64,000 bases of DNA from Anodontia alba (lineage: Eukaryota > Mollusca > Bivalvia > Lucinida > Lucinidae): NCBI GenBank assembly GCA_964016985.1, contig OZ024830.1, positions 15,900,419-15,964,418 on the forward strand. Direction: 5' to 3'. The notes under the pieces were generated by a model that saw nothing but the letters and a program-made list of their open reading frames with translations, ran no database searches and was not told the origin of the DNA. Below, piece by piece: positions 33,765-45,526 of this stretch; position 1 is the stretch's first letter; each line of letters opens with the position of its first letter. The position numbers and the translations under genes were made by a program.

Positions 33765-36260
33765 AAGTATGTGGGGGTATATAGTTTTCGCTTTTCCGTT
33801 TGTTCGTTCGTTGGTACGTACATTTGTTCGTTTATTCGTTCGTACGTACGTTCGTTCGTTTGTTTGTCTTTCCGTCACAGGGTCAAAGTTTTTGCGTTAA
33901 AGTTTATAAGACCTCATATTTTGAAGATCCTTTGATGGATTTCGTTCATATTTGGCATGGTGGTAGATGTAGGTCTAAAGTTTTTATCAGCACCATCCCC
34001 ACCCGGGGGGTGACCTTGGGGTCAAGGTCACAGACTTAGAATTTTCATAAAAAAGTCACAGGGTAAAAGTTTTTGTGTTAAAGTTTATAAGACCTCATAT
34101 TTTGAAGACCCTTTGATGGATTTCGTTCATATATGGCATGATGGTGGATATAGGCCTAAAGTTTTTATCGGCACCATCCCCACCCCGGTGGTGACCTTGG
34201 GGTCAAGGTCACGGACTCAGAATTTTCGTGAAAAAAAGTCAAAGTTTTTTGTGTTTAAGTTTATAAAGCTATATCATCAAGACTCTTGAGAAATTTCATT
34301 TATATTTGACATGTTGGTAGATATCTGCCTAGCTTTTTACTCAGCATGATCCCCACCCTGAATGTGACCGAGGTCAAGGTCACAAACTTAGAATTTTCAT
34401 ATAAAAGTAAAAATTTTTGCGTTTAAGTTTATATAGCCATATCATCAAGACCTTTTATTAAATTTCATTATCCCCTAACTGAAAGGTTGAGCTGATATAG
34501 CTACCAGCAAGGAATCTGTTTGTCTGTCCATCAGTCCGTTGAAGTATTATTCGTTTATACTTTATTTTTGTCTTAGGGTCAAAGTTTTTGCGTTAAAGTT
34601 TATAAGATCTCATATTTTGAAGACCCTTTGATGGATTTCATTCATATTTGGCATGATGGTAGATATAGGTCTTCAGTTTTTATCAGCATCATCCCCACCC
34701 CAGGGGTGACCTTGAGGTCAAGGTCAAGGACTTAGAATTTTCATAAAAAAGTCAAAGTTTATATAGCCATATCATCAAGACCCTTGAGGAATTTCATTTA
34801 TATTTGACATGTTGCTAGATATTGGCCTAGCGTCTTACTCAGCATGATCCCCACCCCGGATGTGACCGAGGTCAAGGTCACGAACTTAGAATTTTCATAT
34901 AAAAGTAAAAATTTTTGCTTTTAAGTTTAGATAGCCATATCATCAAGACCTTTTATTAAATTTCATTATCCCCTAACTGAACGGTTGAGCTGATATAGCT
35001 ATCAGCAAGAAGTCTGTTCATCTGTCCATCCATCCTTTGAAGCATTATTTGTTCATACTTTATTTTTGTCTTTGGGTCAAAGTTTTTGCGTTGAAGTTTA
35101 TAAGACCTCATATTTTGAAGACCCTTTGATGGATTTCATTCGTATTTGGCATGATGGTAGATATAGGTCTAAAGTTTTTATCAGCACCATCCCCACCCAG
35201 GGGTGACTTTGGGGTCAAGGTCACAGACTTAGAATTTTTATAAAAAAGTCAAAGTTTTTTGTGTTTAAATTTATATAGCTATACCATCAAGACCCTTTGA
35301 GGAATTTCATCTATATTTGACATGTTGGTAGATATAGGTCTAGAGTTTTACTCAGCATCATCCCCATCCCGGGGTATGACCTTGAGGTCAAGGTCACAGA
35401 CTTAGAAATTTCATATAAAAGTAAAAATATTTGCATCTAAGTTAATATAGCTATATCATCAACACCTTTAGTTCAATTTCATTATCCTCCTACTGAGAGG
35501 TTTAGGAGATATAGCTATCAGCATGGAATTCATCCATTCATCCAGCCATCCATCTGTCTGTCCATAAACGCATTATTGTGCACCCCATGACTCCTAACTA
35601 CCCTTTGAGCTATTTTCAGGAAACTGTCAGGTTGTAGAGGTCATTTGGTATGGTGTCAGGTACAAGAAAGACAACTCTAACTGACTTGGTCCATTAGTTA
35701 TCTCCCCTTGTCTCCAGAATTGTAAAAATTTTGTGCAAACCATAACTTTAAAACATGTTAAGATATTTTCATGATACTTCACCAGTATGTATAGGACATT
35801 GAGTAGGCATATCACATTCAAGAATGACTTTCTGACTCCATTCTGCAGTTTTCTCCCTTGGTTATTTAAATCTTGTGTGGGCAATAACTCTAAAAATTCT
35901 TTAAGATATTTTTGTGATACTTTACCGATATTTAGAGGGCATTGAGTAGACAGGTGACCTTAAAATTTTCATTAAAGTTTATATAGCTATATTATGAAGA
36001 CCCTTTTGTTGGTTTCATTAATATTAAGCACGATGGTATATATAGGTCTAAAGTTTTTCTCGGCACCATCCCCAAGCTGGGGCATGGCTTTTAAGTCAAG
36101 GTCACAGACTTTTCATACAAATGTCATTTTTGCTTATATTATAAAGACTGATTGATTTCACTAGTATATGGTGATAGTTTTAGGGCTAAAATTTTATTAA
36201 GCTCAATCCTTGCACCTGTGTAGATCTTTGAGGTCAAGGGCTTCATATTATGTGTGATTG
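33765..36260. repeat. Tandem array, about 185-bp units with about 490-bp higher order
   Basis: Head GGGTATATAGTTTTCGC then units with CCTCATATTTTGAAGACCC, GATGGATTTCATTCATATTT and GAGGTCAAGGTCACAGACTT. CATACTTTATTTTTGTCTTA recurs at about 34557 and 35055. Confidence 0.88.
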
Positions 36261-36557
36261 AAGTTTTTCAATGTTATCACATAAAGCATATAACTGCCAT
36301 TTCCAGAGTCAAAGCTACATACTTTGTGCTCTTTAAAAACTGGCGGTAGCGCTGGTCGGGGGTATACGTGCCCCACTGTGCACTTTGTCTATTTTTTTTT
36401 ATTTTTTAAAGAACATGAAATGTCAAGACATATTTTTTCTGAAAAATAAAAAAAATTAGAATGTTGTCTGCTCCAAATGTTGCTTGTTGCTTTAAGGGTT
36501 TATTTTGCAGTGTTCCAGAGTCTGAAAAATTTAGCTCCAAGGCTATTTTTATATACC

Positions 36558-36775
36558 GTAATGGACCTAATTACTGCACATGCTCCTGTAGGCACACAGT
36601 CTATCAATTAAGTAGTATCTCATAAGCATCATTAAATACGCTCCTCATGAAGTCCTCTGCTGATCTTTTTCTAAATTATGCCCTTATTACGTGGATATTT
36701 TACTACAAGTTTTCCAGTAATTCTGAAAAACCTAAGCACACAGTGCAGTAATTAGGTCCAGTACAGTAAATGTAC
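36558..36775. mobile_element. MITE with TAATTACTGCAC ends
   Basis: TACCGTAATGGACCTAATTA at left and TAATTAGGTCCAGTACAGTA at right. Confidence 0.75.
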
Positions 36776-36804
36776 TTCCAAGTTATTACCATTCATGGAT
36801 ATAT

Positions 36805-36993
36805 TCAGATAAAGTCTTTTTTTTTCAGACAAGTACTTATGTTTTCTTATTTTCACCATGAAAAGTGTTCGGGTACTCATTAGAAGTGCCTCAGTGAACT
36901 GCTTCTAATGAGTACCACAAATATATTTTCGTGGAGAAATGAGAAAATGTTAATATTTTTTTTATTAAAAAAAAACACCTTATATGGAGCTAT
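36805..36993. mobile_element. F6 MITE before slingshot exon D
   Basis: CAGATAAAGTC start and CCTTATATGGAGCTAT end; hairpin complete. Confidence 0.83.
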
Positions 36994-37033
36994 TCATTTA
37001 TATATCTTTTTTTTTTTTTTTCTTTTTTTACAG

Positions 37034-37099
37034 TGGCTTCAGCATCACCTCAAATAAAGAAACACGTTTCTTCAAGCCAGTGTCCGTCCAGGCCATGTG
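37034..37099 (+). CDS. ssh: slingshot phosphatase, exon D (FKPVSVQAMW)
   Basis: 66-nt exon with a T-rich acceptor ending TTACAG and a strong donor GTGAGT. It encodes GFSITSNKETRFFKPVSVQAM. The block FKP(V/I)S(V/I)Q-MW is near-invariant in slingshots. It begins with one base completing Gly and ends with TG of the Trp codon, completed by exon E. It is flanked by poly-T and an F6 MITE upstream and an (AT)n tract downstream. Confidence 0.94.
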
Positions 37100-37521
37100 G
37101 TGAGTTCAGAAAATAATACATGTTCATTTACTCTAAAATTCTATATAAACTCAGAGGAATAAAAAAAAATATATATATATATATATACCTTTTGAATGGC
37201 CATAACTTACTTATTTTTCACCACACTGATCTGAAATTATGTGTTATGTATTTTTACCCTTGGTACAAATTTGATTTTGCACCATGTTGGATAATCCTGT
37301 TTTCCTGTTGATCAGTTTTGAATTCTTATTTGCTTTTCTAAACATACCACAATGTTTGCATTTCATTTACTCAGTGGCAAGGCTCTCAATGGCAGACAGT
37401 AGTAGTTATTTTGATGTTACAGGCTGGCTACTCTAAGCAATGTGTGACTGACAACCCAATGTACTAGAGTTGCAGTTGATTAGCTATGGTTATTTACTTT
37501 TTTTTTTTTGCCTCTGAGCAT

Positions 37522-37917
37522 AGCTTCAGATAAGGCATAGTTTTCATCCAAAAAGTGTTATTTTGCTAACAGTATTTACCTTAAGTATTTGGACACCTCA
37601 ATTCCTTACCATACTTGTTCAAAAAATTTGCAAGTACAATTTACTACCTGATGTTGTGTCTAAAAATTGCTGGATGAGTGGCAAACAGTGTAGACACTGA
37701 TGAGATGCCACATTCTGTGGCATCTAATCTGGGTCTACACTGTTTGCTCTAGCCTGTCTGTCCGAATACATATGGTAAATACGGTATTTCTCGATGAAAA
37801 TGTGTTGTGGGTACCCATTTAAAGTGCCTTGTTGCGTACCACAACATATGTTTTCATGGAGAAGTAAGGAATTATCAACACTTTTGGTTGAAAAAAGCAT
37901 CTTATCTGAAGCTAGAA
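37522..37917. mobile_element. F6 MITE with nested F3
   Basis: TAGCTTCAGATAAGGC start, CATCTTATCTGAAGCTA end; F3 inserted at 37570-37788. Confidence 0.85.
37570..37788. mobile_element. F3 MITE nested in F6
   Basis: GTATTTACCTTAAGTATTTG start, GGTAAATACGGTA end; inserted at the mirror of the F6 site used at 4839-5048. Confidence 0.85.
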
Positions 37918-38274
37918 GTTACATTGTCCAGATTCTGTATATACTGAGAATTCTGAGACATTCAATAAAGAACCTGGTCAGGCAAAGAAAAGCCTTGGCA
38001 TATATGAATAATAATGTAAGAAAAAATGAGAAAATGAATTTTATGACAATGCCCACAGATGATTCAGATCAGCCTGCACCATTCAGTCTGATTAGAGATT
38101 TATTTGTCGGTCAGGGCCCTTGGCTGTTTTAAGAGGCTGTAGTGAACACTGGTTAGGCTCTGCAAGCTGTTAAGAGTTTTTGATGGCTGCATGTCATAAA
38201 GTACTTTTTCTCATGTAGCAGCTTGGATGAAGTCCCTGATCTGTGTGTTGGATAAACATGATAGAATTTCTACC

Positions 38275-38450
38275 ATTTTTGTCAAGAGAAACAACTTTTG
38301 TGACTTTCTGTTTGCTTTTCTGCATTTAATGCTCTAGTCTGAAAATGGGTCTTCTCTTAAACGAAAGATTTTGCTCCTAAGAGGAGGAAACTCTTTCTTT
38401 TTTAGAGTAGATCCCTTCTCAGTTGCCCCCCTTGAAAGTGTACCACTACA
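38275..38450. repeat. F10 interspersed repeat
   Basis: GAGAAACAACTTTTGTGACT and CTGAAAATGGGTCTTCTC words. Confidence 0.6.
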
Positions 38451-38454
38451 GATC

Positions 38455-38790
38455 TTAGATGCTGGAAATTTCATCTCATAACTTTATGGTGTTTCTTTGC
38501 ACAGAGTCTTTCATTATCCCCTTTCCATCATCTCAATATTACTTAACCCATTGTAGACTGAATAGACTCTCCCATACTATATATTGGAAGAATCCAATTT
38601 CAATTTCAGATACATCCAGCTATGTGATTTAGATATTATTAGAGAAAAATGGTTGAACTATTTACAAACAGTGGAGACCTGGGTCTGCACTGTTTGCCAA
38701 TTACCCTTTTAGGGTCTTCAGACTACAATGGTTTAAATAATGTTGAAAGGTATGTAAAACACCAAATCATCATCTACCTTCTCCTTAGAT
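38455..38790 (+). mobile_element. SINE3 copy interrupted by an F5 MITE
   Basis: SINE3 body TCTTTCATTATCCCC ... CATCTCAATATT, then F5 at TTAA, then AATAATGTTGAAAGGTATGTAAAAC. The intact copy at 56690 shows the empty site. Confidence 0.7.
38543..38736. mobile_element. F5 MITE inserted in SINE3
   Basis: TTAA duplicated at 38543-38546 and 38733-38736, with SINE3 resuming on both sides. Hairpin partly deleted. Confidence 0.9.
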
Positions 38791-38813
38791 CTGCTAAACT
38801 GATACAGAAGACT

Positions 38814-38985
38814 TGTTAAGAAGAAATATTTGATGAAAAATGGGGTAATTTTTTCCAGTTCTCCATAAAAACTTATGTTGTGGGTACTTATTAGAAGTGC
38901 ATTGTGGCACCTCTGCTGAGTATCCACAGCATTTATCTTTATGGAGAAATAAGAAATAAAATATTCCAGAATTGTCACCAAATAC
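38814..38985. mobile_element. F6b MITE
   Basis: TTAAGAAGAAATATTTGATG start; F6 hairpin; right end runs into the pogo-like MITE. Confidence 0.75.
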
Positions 38986-38987
38986 AG

Positions 38988-39188
38988 TGAAACCTGTGTA
39001 AGAAAGCCATCTTTGAGATTGACTTTAGTGGTTGATGTGGAAAGGTGGTTGTCTTATAAAGGTACATGTCAAGTAATTTTGCCAGCAAAATTACATGACA
39101 TGTACCTTTATAAGCCAGAAATCTTTTCCCCATCATCCACTGTTTAAAATCAGTCTTATAGGTGGCTTTCTTACACAGGTTTCACTGT
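38988..39188. mobile_element. TA-target MITE CAGTGAAACCTGTGTAAG
   Basis: Ends CAGTGAAACCTGTGTAAGAA and inverse between TA; long palindrome GGTACATGTCAAGTAATTTT. Lies 216 bp before slingshot exon E. Confidence 0.87.
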
Positions 39189-39403
39189 AAACAAGTCCCC
39201 TGATTATTATACAAAAGAACATTTTTTTTTTCTGATTTTTCCTAGAATTCAGAGACAAATCTCTTGAAATGTCAAGTTCTGTTTTGTATGAAAAGTAAGG
39301 GAAATAAGAAAAATACCACTTATGTAGAAAAATACCACATGTAAATATCACTTACTGGTAATATTCTCTATTATATGTTTAAGTGACATTTCTTTTATTG
39401 TAG

Positions 39404-39538
39404 GTCAGCATTACAATCTTTGAACAAGGTGGCGAAGATAGCCAATGACAATTTATACATTCCAGGGGGGTTAACTCATACTTGGATTGGTTTCTATGAT
39501 GCTAAGAGATCGAAAGAAAACCAGATTGTATCAGAATG
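39404..39538 (+). CDS. ssh: slingshot phosphatase, exon E (ALQSLNK ... TWIGFY)
   Basis: 135-nt exon with acceptor ATTGTAG and donor GTATGC. The first base completes Trp from exon D, giving MWSALQSLNKVAKIA, then the segment PGGLTHTWIGFYDAK and finally NQIVSEW. These match the slingshot sequence MW-ALQ-LHKACE...TW--YY...S---EW. The 15-kb intron that follows holds the TTAA element and the intact Harbinger transposon. Confidence 0.93.
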
Positions 39539-39684
39539 GTATGCGAAATTAAGACAACAAAAATATACATGTATTAATCATGTTATGATAAAACTTGTCT
39601 TTGTGTTATGAACTGATCAGTCTGCCTGACCAGGTCACTATTTTAGACTGAGGGGTTGTTAAAGAGGAGTATTTGATGATAGAT

Positions 39685-39920
39685 ATTATGTCCCCTCACC
39701 TAAGGGGAGGGGGACAAATTGATTTTTTGCAGATCCTGTTGGCATCGGCATTGGCATGAGACTTTCTTGTCTGCACAATATCTTGTGAACCAGTGGTTGG
39801 ATTCTTACCAAATTTTTATGGCTATATAATTGGAACAAAACAAAGAACTGAGTAGATTTTGGTGACCTTGATCTAATTTTCAAGGTCACATCAGCAGAAA
39901 AACTGAAAACTCAAGGTGTG
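39685..39920. repeat. Related repeat head, TGTCCCCTCACCTAAGGGG
   Basis: Includes TTGGTGACCTTGATCTAATT and stops just before the left flank of the TTAA element. Confidence 0.5.
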
Positions 39921-39962
39921 GGGACCATTTTCTCTGCTAACACTTTTAACTTCATAATACAT

Positions 39963-40122
39963 TAACCTATAGATAATGTGCTATTCTCTTCTGTTTTCAC
40001 ACCTTCTTTAGAAAAAACGACCTTTCAGTCGTTAATTAAAGTCTTAAACCAGAAGGTCCCTTAGGCAGTTACCTGTGTGACGTAACTCTTCCCTCTCAAT
40101 TGACCACGTGTCAGTTTCTTTT
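39963..40122. repeat. Long inverted arm, left
   Basis: About 160 bp that recur inverted at 52499-52656 with only a few mismatches, for example in the segments TTCAGTCGTTAATTAAAGTC and GTGTGACGTAACTCTTCCC. Confidence 0.85.
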
Positions 40123-40411
40123 CTGTGGACAAAGAAATTCAACAAGGATTATTTACCTGTGATAAAAATTTGGATTATTTCTTTCCTCACAATTAAATTT
40201 ATGTATCCTTGTGTTTCTTTTGTTTATTTATCACTCCTTTCACTTTCTGTGTTATTATTTAAAATTTTCAATTTTCGATTTCATGTATTTTTTGACTGGT
40301 CTTTTTCCACATGCGTTTTCGCGACTCTCGCTATTCGGCACAACGCTCGTGCGCGATCTGTTCGACAGTCGTGTTTATATATGCAGAATATTTTTGTTCT
40401 TTTCGTTCCAG

Positions 40412-40534
40412 GTTATTCAGCAATTACGATATGTTTTTCCTGGACTTTCATTTGCAGAGATCTTCAGTTGGCTAAAGATTCTCATAGAGGAGAAGCTGAT
40501 TGTAAAGAACTTGTCAACCCTTGATGGGTTATAA
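40412..40534 (+). CDS. exon-like ORF just inside the TTAA element
   Basis: After a splice-acceptor-like CGTTCCAG, 40 codons read VIQQLRYVFPGLSFAEIFSW then LKILIEEKLIVKNLSTLDGL and stop at TAA. It lies 290 bp inside the left inverted arm and is immediately followed by the CCAGTCA minisatellite. It could be a remnant of the element's own gene or a captured host exon. No family was recognised, and no partner exon was found. Confidence 0.25.
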   Translation, partial: VIQQLRYVFPGLSFAEIFSWLKILIEEKLIVKNLSTLDGL

Positions 40535-40631
40535 GACAATTCTTTACTGATGGGAGCCCCACCCCATATGGCTATACTGCCGGGGTAAGACCCATCAAGG
40601 TGGCATCTTTGGGTACTTAGTATCCGATAAA

Positions 40632-40835
40632 GTCTAAGTCCACCAGTCATCCAGTCACCAGTCAACCAGGCACCAGTCAATCAGCTTCACCAGTCACCAG
40701 TCAATCAGGTGCCAGTCAACCAGGCACCAGTCACCAGTCATCCAGGTGCCAGTCAACCAGGCACCAGTCACCAGTCACCAGTCAACCAGTCACCAGTCAC
40801 CGGTCAACCAGGCACCAGTCAACTAGTCTCCAGTC
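40632..40835. repeat. CCAGTCA minisatellite
   Basis: Tandem units built from CACCAGTCAACCAGG and CACCAGTCA of 7 to 15 bp, with GTGCCAGTCAACC variants. Confidence 0.85.
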
Positions 40836-40839
40836 AATA

Positions 40840-41260
40840 ATTTAATTATTTTCTGGAAAGACTTAGTTTTTTGACATATTTCACCGGACAAAATAGTCAC
40901 GTATACTAACTTCCGGTCATTATGTCTAATTATTAAAAATTTTTTCACAGGGCAAAGTGTCAGTAATATTTCTGATACTTATACCCGGTCATATTATTAT
41001 ATTATTTCTGATTTTTCACCAGGCAAACTTTTACAGAAAGTGTCTGGTCAATTTTTGCCTAATAATTAATTATCTTCGGGAAAAAGTTTCGAATACTTGT
41101 GCCCGCTCAGTTTTCATATATAATCTCCCTTTTTCATTGGACTAGAGTTACGAATACTACTATCCGATCAATTTGTCAAATTACTTGTAACTTTACCGGG
41201 CAACAGTTACGAATACTAGTGTCCGGTCATTATGTCGGGTAACTAGTGTCAAAATAATGA
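40840..41260. repeat. Degenerate tandem repeat, about 90-bp unit
   Basis: Recurring blocks of the type TCACCGGGCAAA...AGTTACGAATACTAGTGTCCGGTCATTATGTC, much diverged. Fainter echoes (CATCGGGAGGCA, GTGTCGGATTACTAGTGTCC) run on to about 41730. Confidence 0.5.
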
Positions 41261-41739
41261 TCACTAATTCCCGAACAATCTATTATCCTTCATAGAGCTC
41301 CATTCACGTTTAAGTCAATGGATATAGGTTATTAAGTGAAATACATAATAACTTTTTATACAAAAAAATTCTATACAGTCTTTCCCGAATCAGACTAGAA
41401 TCTTTAATATTCCATTGACTTATTATAGGTGTGTAATTCCATTAATATTTTAAATTAACTTATGTTTTATCTCTTTTATCCGCTAGAAAGAGTTAAACTT
41501 CCGACTATAACAAAATTCTTACCGGGTAGCAGATTGTAGACTAGTGCCAGGTCATTCAAATTATGTTTTATCTCTTTAATTCGCTAGAAAGCGGTTAAAT
41601 TCCAGCTCTAACGAAAATTTCATCGGGAGGCACTTCGTAGGGTAGTGCCAGGTCATTCTAACGAAATTCCACCAGGCAGTAGTTTCGTAGATTTTGTGTC
41701 GGATTACTAGTGTCCGAGTAGTAGTCACTAGTACTCGCT

Positions 41740-43849
41740 CAACATATATTTATTTATTAACCACTATAGACATGTATAGTCTTGGATTATAGGTTATTGA
41801 ATGACAGCGATGGGTTCTAATACCTAGTAGCCATTTATATTGTTGAATTCTGTCCAGTCACTTTTGAACTTGACTTAAATTCTATATATATATTTATTAT
41901 TGAAAATGAATTAAGAATTATCGGTTACGATCAAATTCGCAATTCATTCACTAAGTGTAGAAGATACTTCCAGCTATAATTATATCTCTTTTATTCGCTA
42001 CAAAGAGATTAACTTCTTACATATTCACCTTATTCGGCTCTAGGGAAAAGGTGAACTATAAAACTATCGTTATTTATAAAAAAAAAAAAATAAATATACA
42101 CGAAATCTAAAAATTTTCTTCTTTCCTCCCCTTTCTTCTACATGCTCCGATATGTAATCAGCATGTAATCTAAGGAGTAAATTGACAAGAAAGTAGCAAT
42201 CGATCTTTTCTACTTTCTATTAATTTTTCATTCTTAAGGTATCGGAAATTTACACCAACCAGATAAATAAATTAACAGTTTATTTATTTATTCGCTACCT
42301 CTCTAGATTACTACGATTTAAAATTCTAGTTGAGGTACATATTTTCCTTTTGCCTTTTCTACATGGAAAATAGTTGATCCGATAAGCTATTATTCTATTT
42401 TATACTATCTTTTAATTGATTATATAAGAGTCTAGGTCAGTCGTGCTCTGTCTAAACTCTGCTATAAAATAATAAACAAGAAAAAAATCTTATATTTAGG
42501 CATAGATATAATTCGATACGTTCTTTACTTTGCCTGTTTTATTTTTTCTTCTGGATCATTTAAGACTACGATAGCAATATACCAGATATTTTTGCCTCAG
42601 TAAGAATCTATTACGCCGAAGATTCTTCATATTGGAATAATAATTTTATTATGATTATAATTTCTAGACCCAATTAATCCTCGTATATTATAGGTCTACT
42701 TTACCTTATTGAGGAATAGTTTTGCTTCGACTAGCTCTATACCTCTAATATTTTATTTATAACTAGAGTCCATGTCAATCAAAATTTTCTTGCACTTTGG
42801 TATTGACAATGGATACATATTTAGTAAAGGCATTAATTATTCAGTACGTGACAGATTATTATTGCCTAAATTAGATATTATATACAATACTTTCCTTTTG
42901 ATATTTTGTTTTATTGACTTTGTAACTATTCAGAAACTGCCAAAGTCAATCATTTCCTTCCTCTAAACTTACCGAAGCTCTAGATTATGTTGATATATAT
43001 TTTTGATATATGCTTAGAGGTTAATTAACGAGAGTTTACCTCATAATAGCAGATATTATTATATTTATATTAATCAATTTATAGTCTAGGCTTAGACAAA
43101 AGGGAAAACATCCTTAATTACGAGCCGGTAAAGAATTAAGACACACTAAATTATCTCTTTACCCCTTCTTTATGTTTACATTCGTTAAAGGGATCATAGT
43201 AATTCTCGCTAAGAGTTCAAGTTCAGTTTGCGAATAATGCAAAGATTAATATCTTGATTTCCAGTCTGCATAAAAAATGGTCTATATATATAGATAAATA
43301 TCTTTTCCGAAACGGGATGTTTATTTATTTTTCCACACAATAAGTCATTTCAAGACGTCGATAATTTTGAAATGCACTGCTTCAATTTATAATATAAAAT
43401 ATGTTTATATTAAATTCACAACTTAGTAAGTGCTGCACCTACGTTCCTGGTCAGATCTTACTTTTGTGATACGTTTTTGAACATACTGAAAGTTTTTTTT
43501 CTCCGATTATACATTCGGTAAATAAACTTTCGAGTAGTATCTATGCTTTTAAACATTCAGATTATTTGATAATTGTTGGAGACAATATATTATACCGATA
43601 TTTATATATCTATCTTCATTATTTATCTTTCTCATCTTACTTTAAAATTAGATTGACCATCTCGCTACGTTCCAGGTTTAAATCTAGCTAACATTGTGGA
43701 CCAGTCACTTTTTTATTTCCTAAACAATATTTTAACATTTTTCTCAGTATTCAGAGCATAACGACTTCATGAATACTTGGAAATAATTCAATTCTACGCT
43801 TGTTAAACTAAGCCTAAAACAAGCCCTAGGTTTTTAGAATGGATATTAT
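41740..43849. other. AT-rich DNA of the TTAA element, no gene seen
   Basis: No convincing ORF, hairpin family or tandem repeat. Composition is AT-rich and unlike the surrounding intron. Confidence 0.5.
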
Positions 43850-43863
43850 CCTTCGATTCAGTT

Positions 43864-44154
43864 AGGGGTGGTCGGGTGGTGCGAAGGTGTCGTGTATCTT
43901 GCGTTATCGGGGTGTCCAACTGATATTGGCTTACAGTTGGGCAAGGCCTGCTATCCTTGTAGCGGGTATGGGTAGAGGGTGAATATTTTTATTTCTTCTA
44001 TTTCTTCACTTTCATTCCTGTTCCTCTTCATTCTCTATTCCTCTCTTTCATCTCTTCTACTATCTCTTCTATCTCTTTTCTCCCTTTCTCTGGGAGACGA
44101 CACAAAATGACCCACAAGGGTTGACGTGTCGTTAAACCCCAACTCAATCAAAAA
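43864..44154 (+). mobile_element. SINE2 copy in the TTAA element
   Basis: Full-length 291-bp copy beginning AGGGGTGGTCGGGTGG and ending in an A-rich tail. A perfect 14-bp target duplication CCTTCGATTCAGTT lies at 43850-43863 and 44155-44168. Its intact duplication implies late arrival. Confidence 0.9.
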
Positions 44155-44168
44155 CCTTCGATTCAGTT

Positions 44169-45060
44169 CATGGAGATACATCCTTTTAGATCCCATTATC
44201 TCTATTTCAATCATACAAAATTCTAATGACTAAGTACTCTTTTTCTACGTACGAATACAGAATATCGAGTCACTGTTGCTGCATATTGGTTAAAGATTAA
44301 ACAGATTTTATCTTAAACCTATATGACGTTAAATTAATTATTATCTCTTTCATATACATGTTTTTACCCTTCCGTCAGGGATCGTGGTAATAATATTATT
44401 ACTCTCTATGGTTTACGCATAGATCTCGAGAGTATATATATGTATTTTCTTCCTGAATTCATTTGCGAGTACGTAATTTGATATTTCAGGAATTACCAAT
44501 TATGCAGACATAGATTTTATTCTATTAATATTCAATTCTAAAAATTTGATTGAATGTTTATCTATAAAATTTCTGGGCAGTAATTTTATAGAGAGTTATA
44601 TGTTTAATAATTCCTTGCTTAATAAATAGTTACGCTTAACCTATTATTTATAGCAGGAATTTTGTTCTGTAGTATAATTTTAATTTAGTATTCATATATT
44701 TCTTACTATTCCTAAATATGCGTATAGAATAGTAATACTATCTCTTAACTTATAAATTAAGTGTTTTTTGAGATTATTAATCAGTATTATTGTATAATCT
44801 TTCTTCAGAGATTATCACACTATTACTTTTTCTCTGAGTCCTTCTCTTTTTATGAACATTTTGATTCGTATCAAAGTGGATTTTTTAACATTTCTTGATT
44901 TCCATGATTATTTACTCAGGAGTACTTTTCATGGCAATCTTCTGTATAGAAAGATTCTATCCAGCTTATTTATTATTGCTTAATCTTATCAATACGGTAA
45001 GATTTAGCCAAACTATGACCGTCTTACAGTTTGCTGCGATCAACCTTATTCTTATCTCTC
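44169..45060. other. AT-rich DNA, no gene seen
   Basis: Continuation of the TTAA element up to the Harbinger target site. The short ORFs in it have no recognisable content. Confidence 0.5.
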
Positions 45061-45074
45061 TTATGGTTTGGTCA

Positions 45075-45475
45075 CAAAGATCGGCCGGTGTCCGGGGATA
45101 GGGGGTAATCGGGAGCACACCGGTGGTTTTTGCAATTTTTCCGATATCGGACAACACAGGTGAAAAAAATTCTTGCGTGTAATTTGCATAAATGGCACCG
45201 TTCGGATGCCGAGCGGAGGCCGTCCGAAGACCTTCCGGTAATCGTACGGCGTCTACTTCCAAAGAGAAATTTTCTGGAACCGGCGAGGCCGCGAATAACG
45301 GCCGGACACCGTCCGAACATCTAATACTTTTCGGCCGATTATCCTAAGATGTCCGGGCGATTACCCACCTATTGACCAGACATCGTACGAATATCGCCCG
45401 AGTATCCTACGGACTACGAATGACGTCCGTACGAGGCCCGGCCGAATATAGGGCGATTGTCCGGTGGTGTGTTGG
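45075..45475. promoter_or_regulatory. Left subterminal CCGG-rich zone of Harbinger element
   Basis: GC-rich stretch with repeated GGCCGGTGTCCGG, CGGCCGATT, GTCCGG and similar words, in strong contrast to the AT-rich flank. It is mirrored at the other end of the element. It lies upstream of the transposase start and is the likely location of transposase or accessory-protein binding sites and of the promoter. Confidence 0.5.
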
Positions 45476-45526
45476 CATGGTCATATATAACGGGTATACA
45501 CTTCCTGGCATGGTAATAACGTTAGG

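Noticed and set aside
40108..40407. Hydrophobic ORF at the left end of the TTAA element
   Set aside because: It begins inside the inverted arm and is AT-rich without domain features; only the later exon-like part was kept as a weak candidate.
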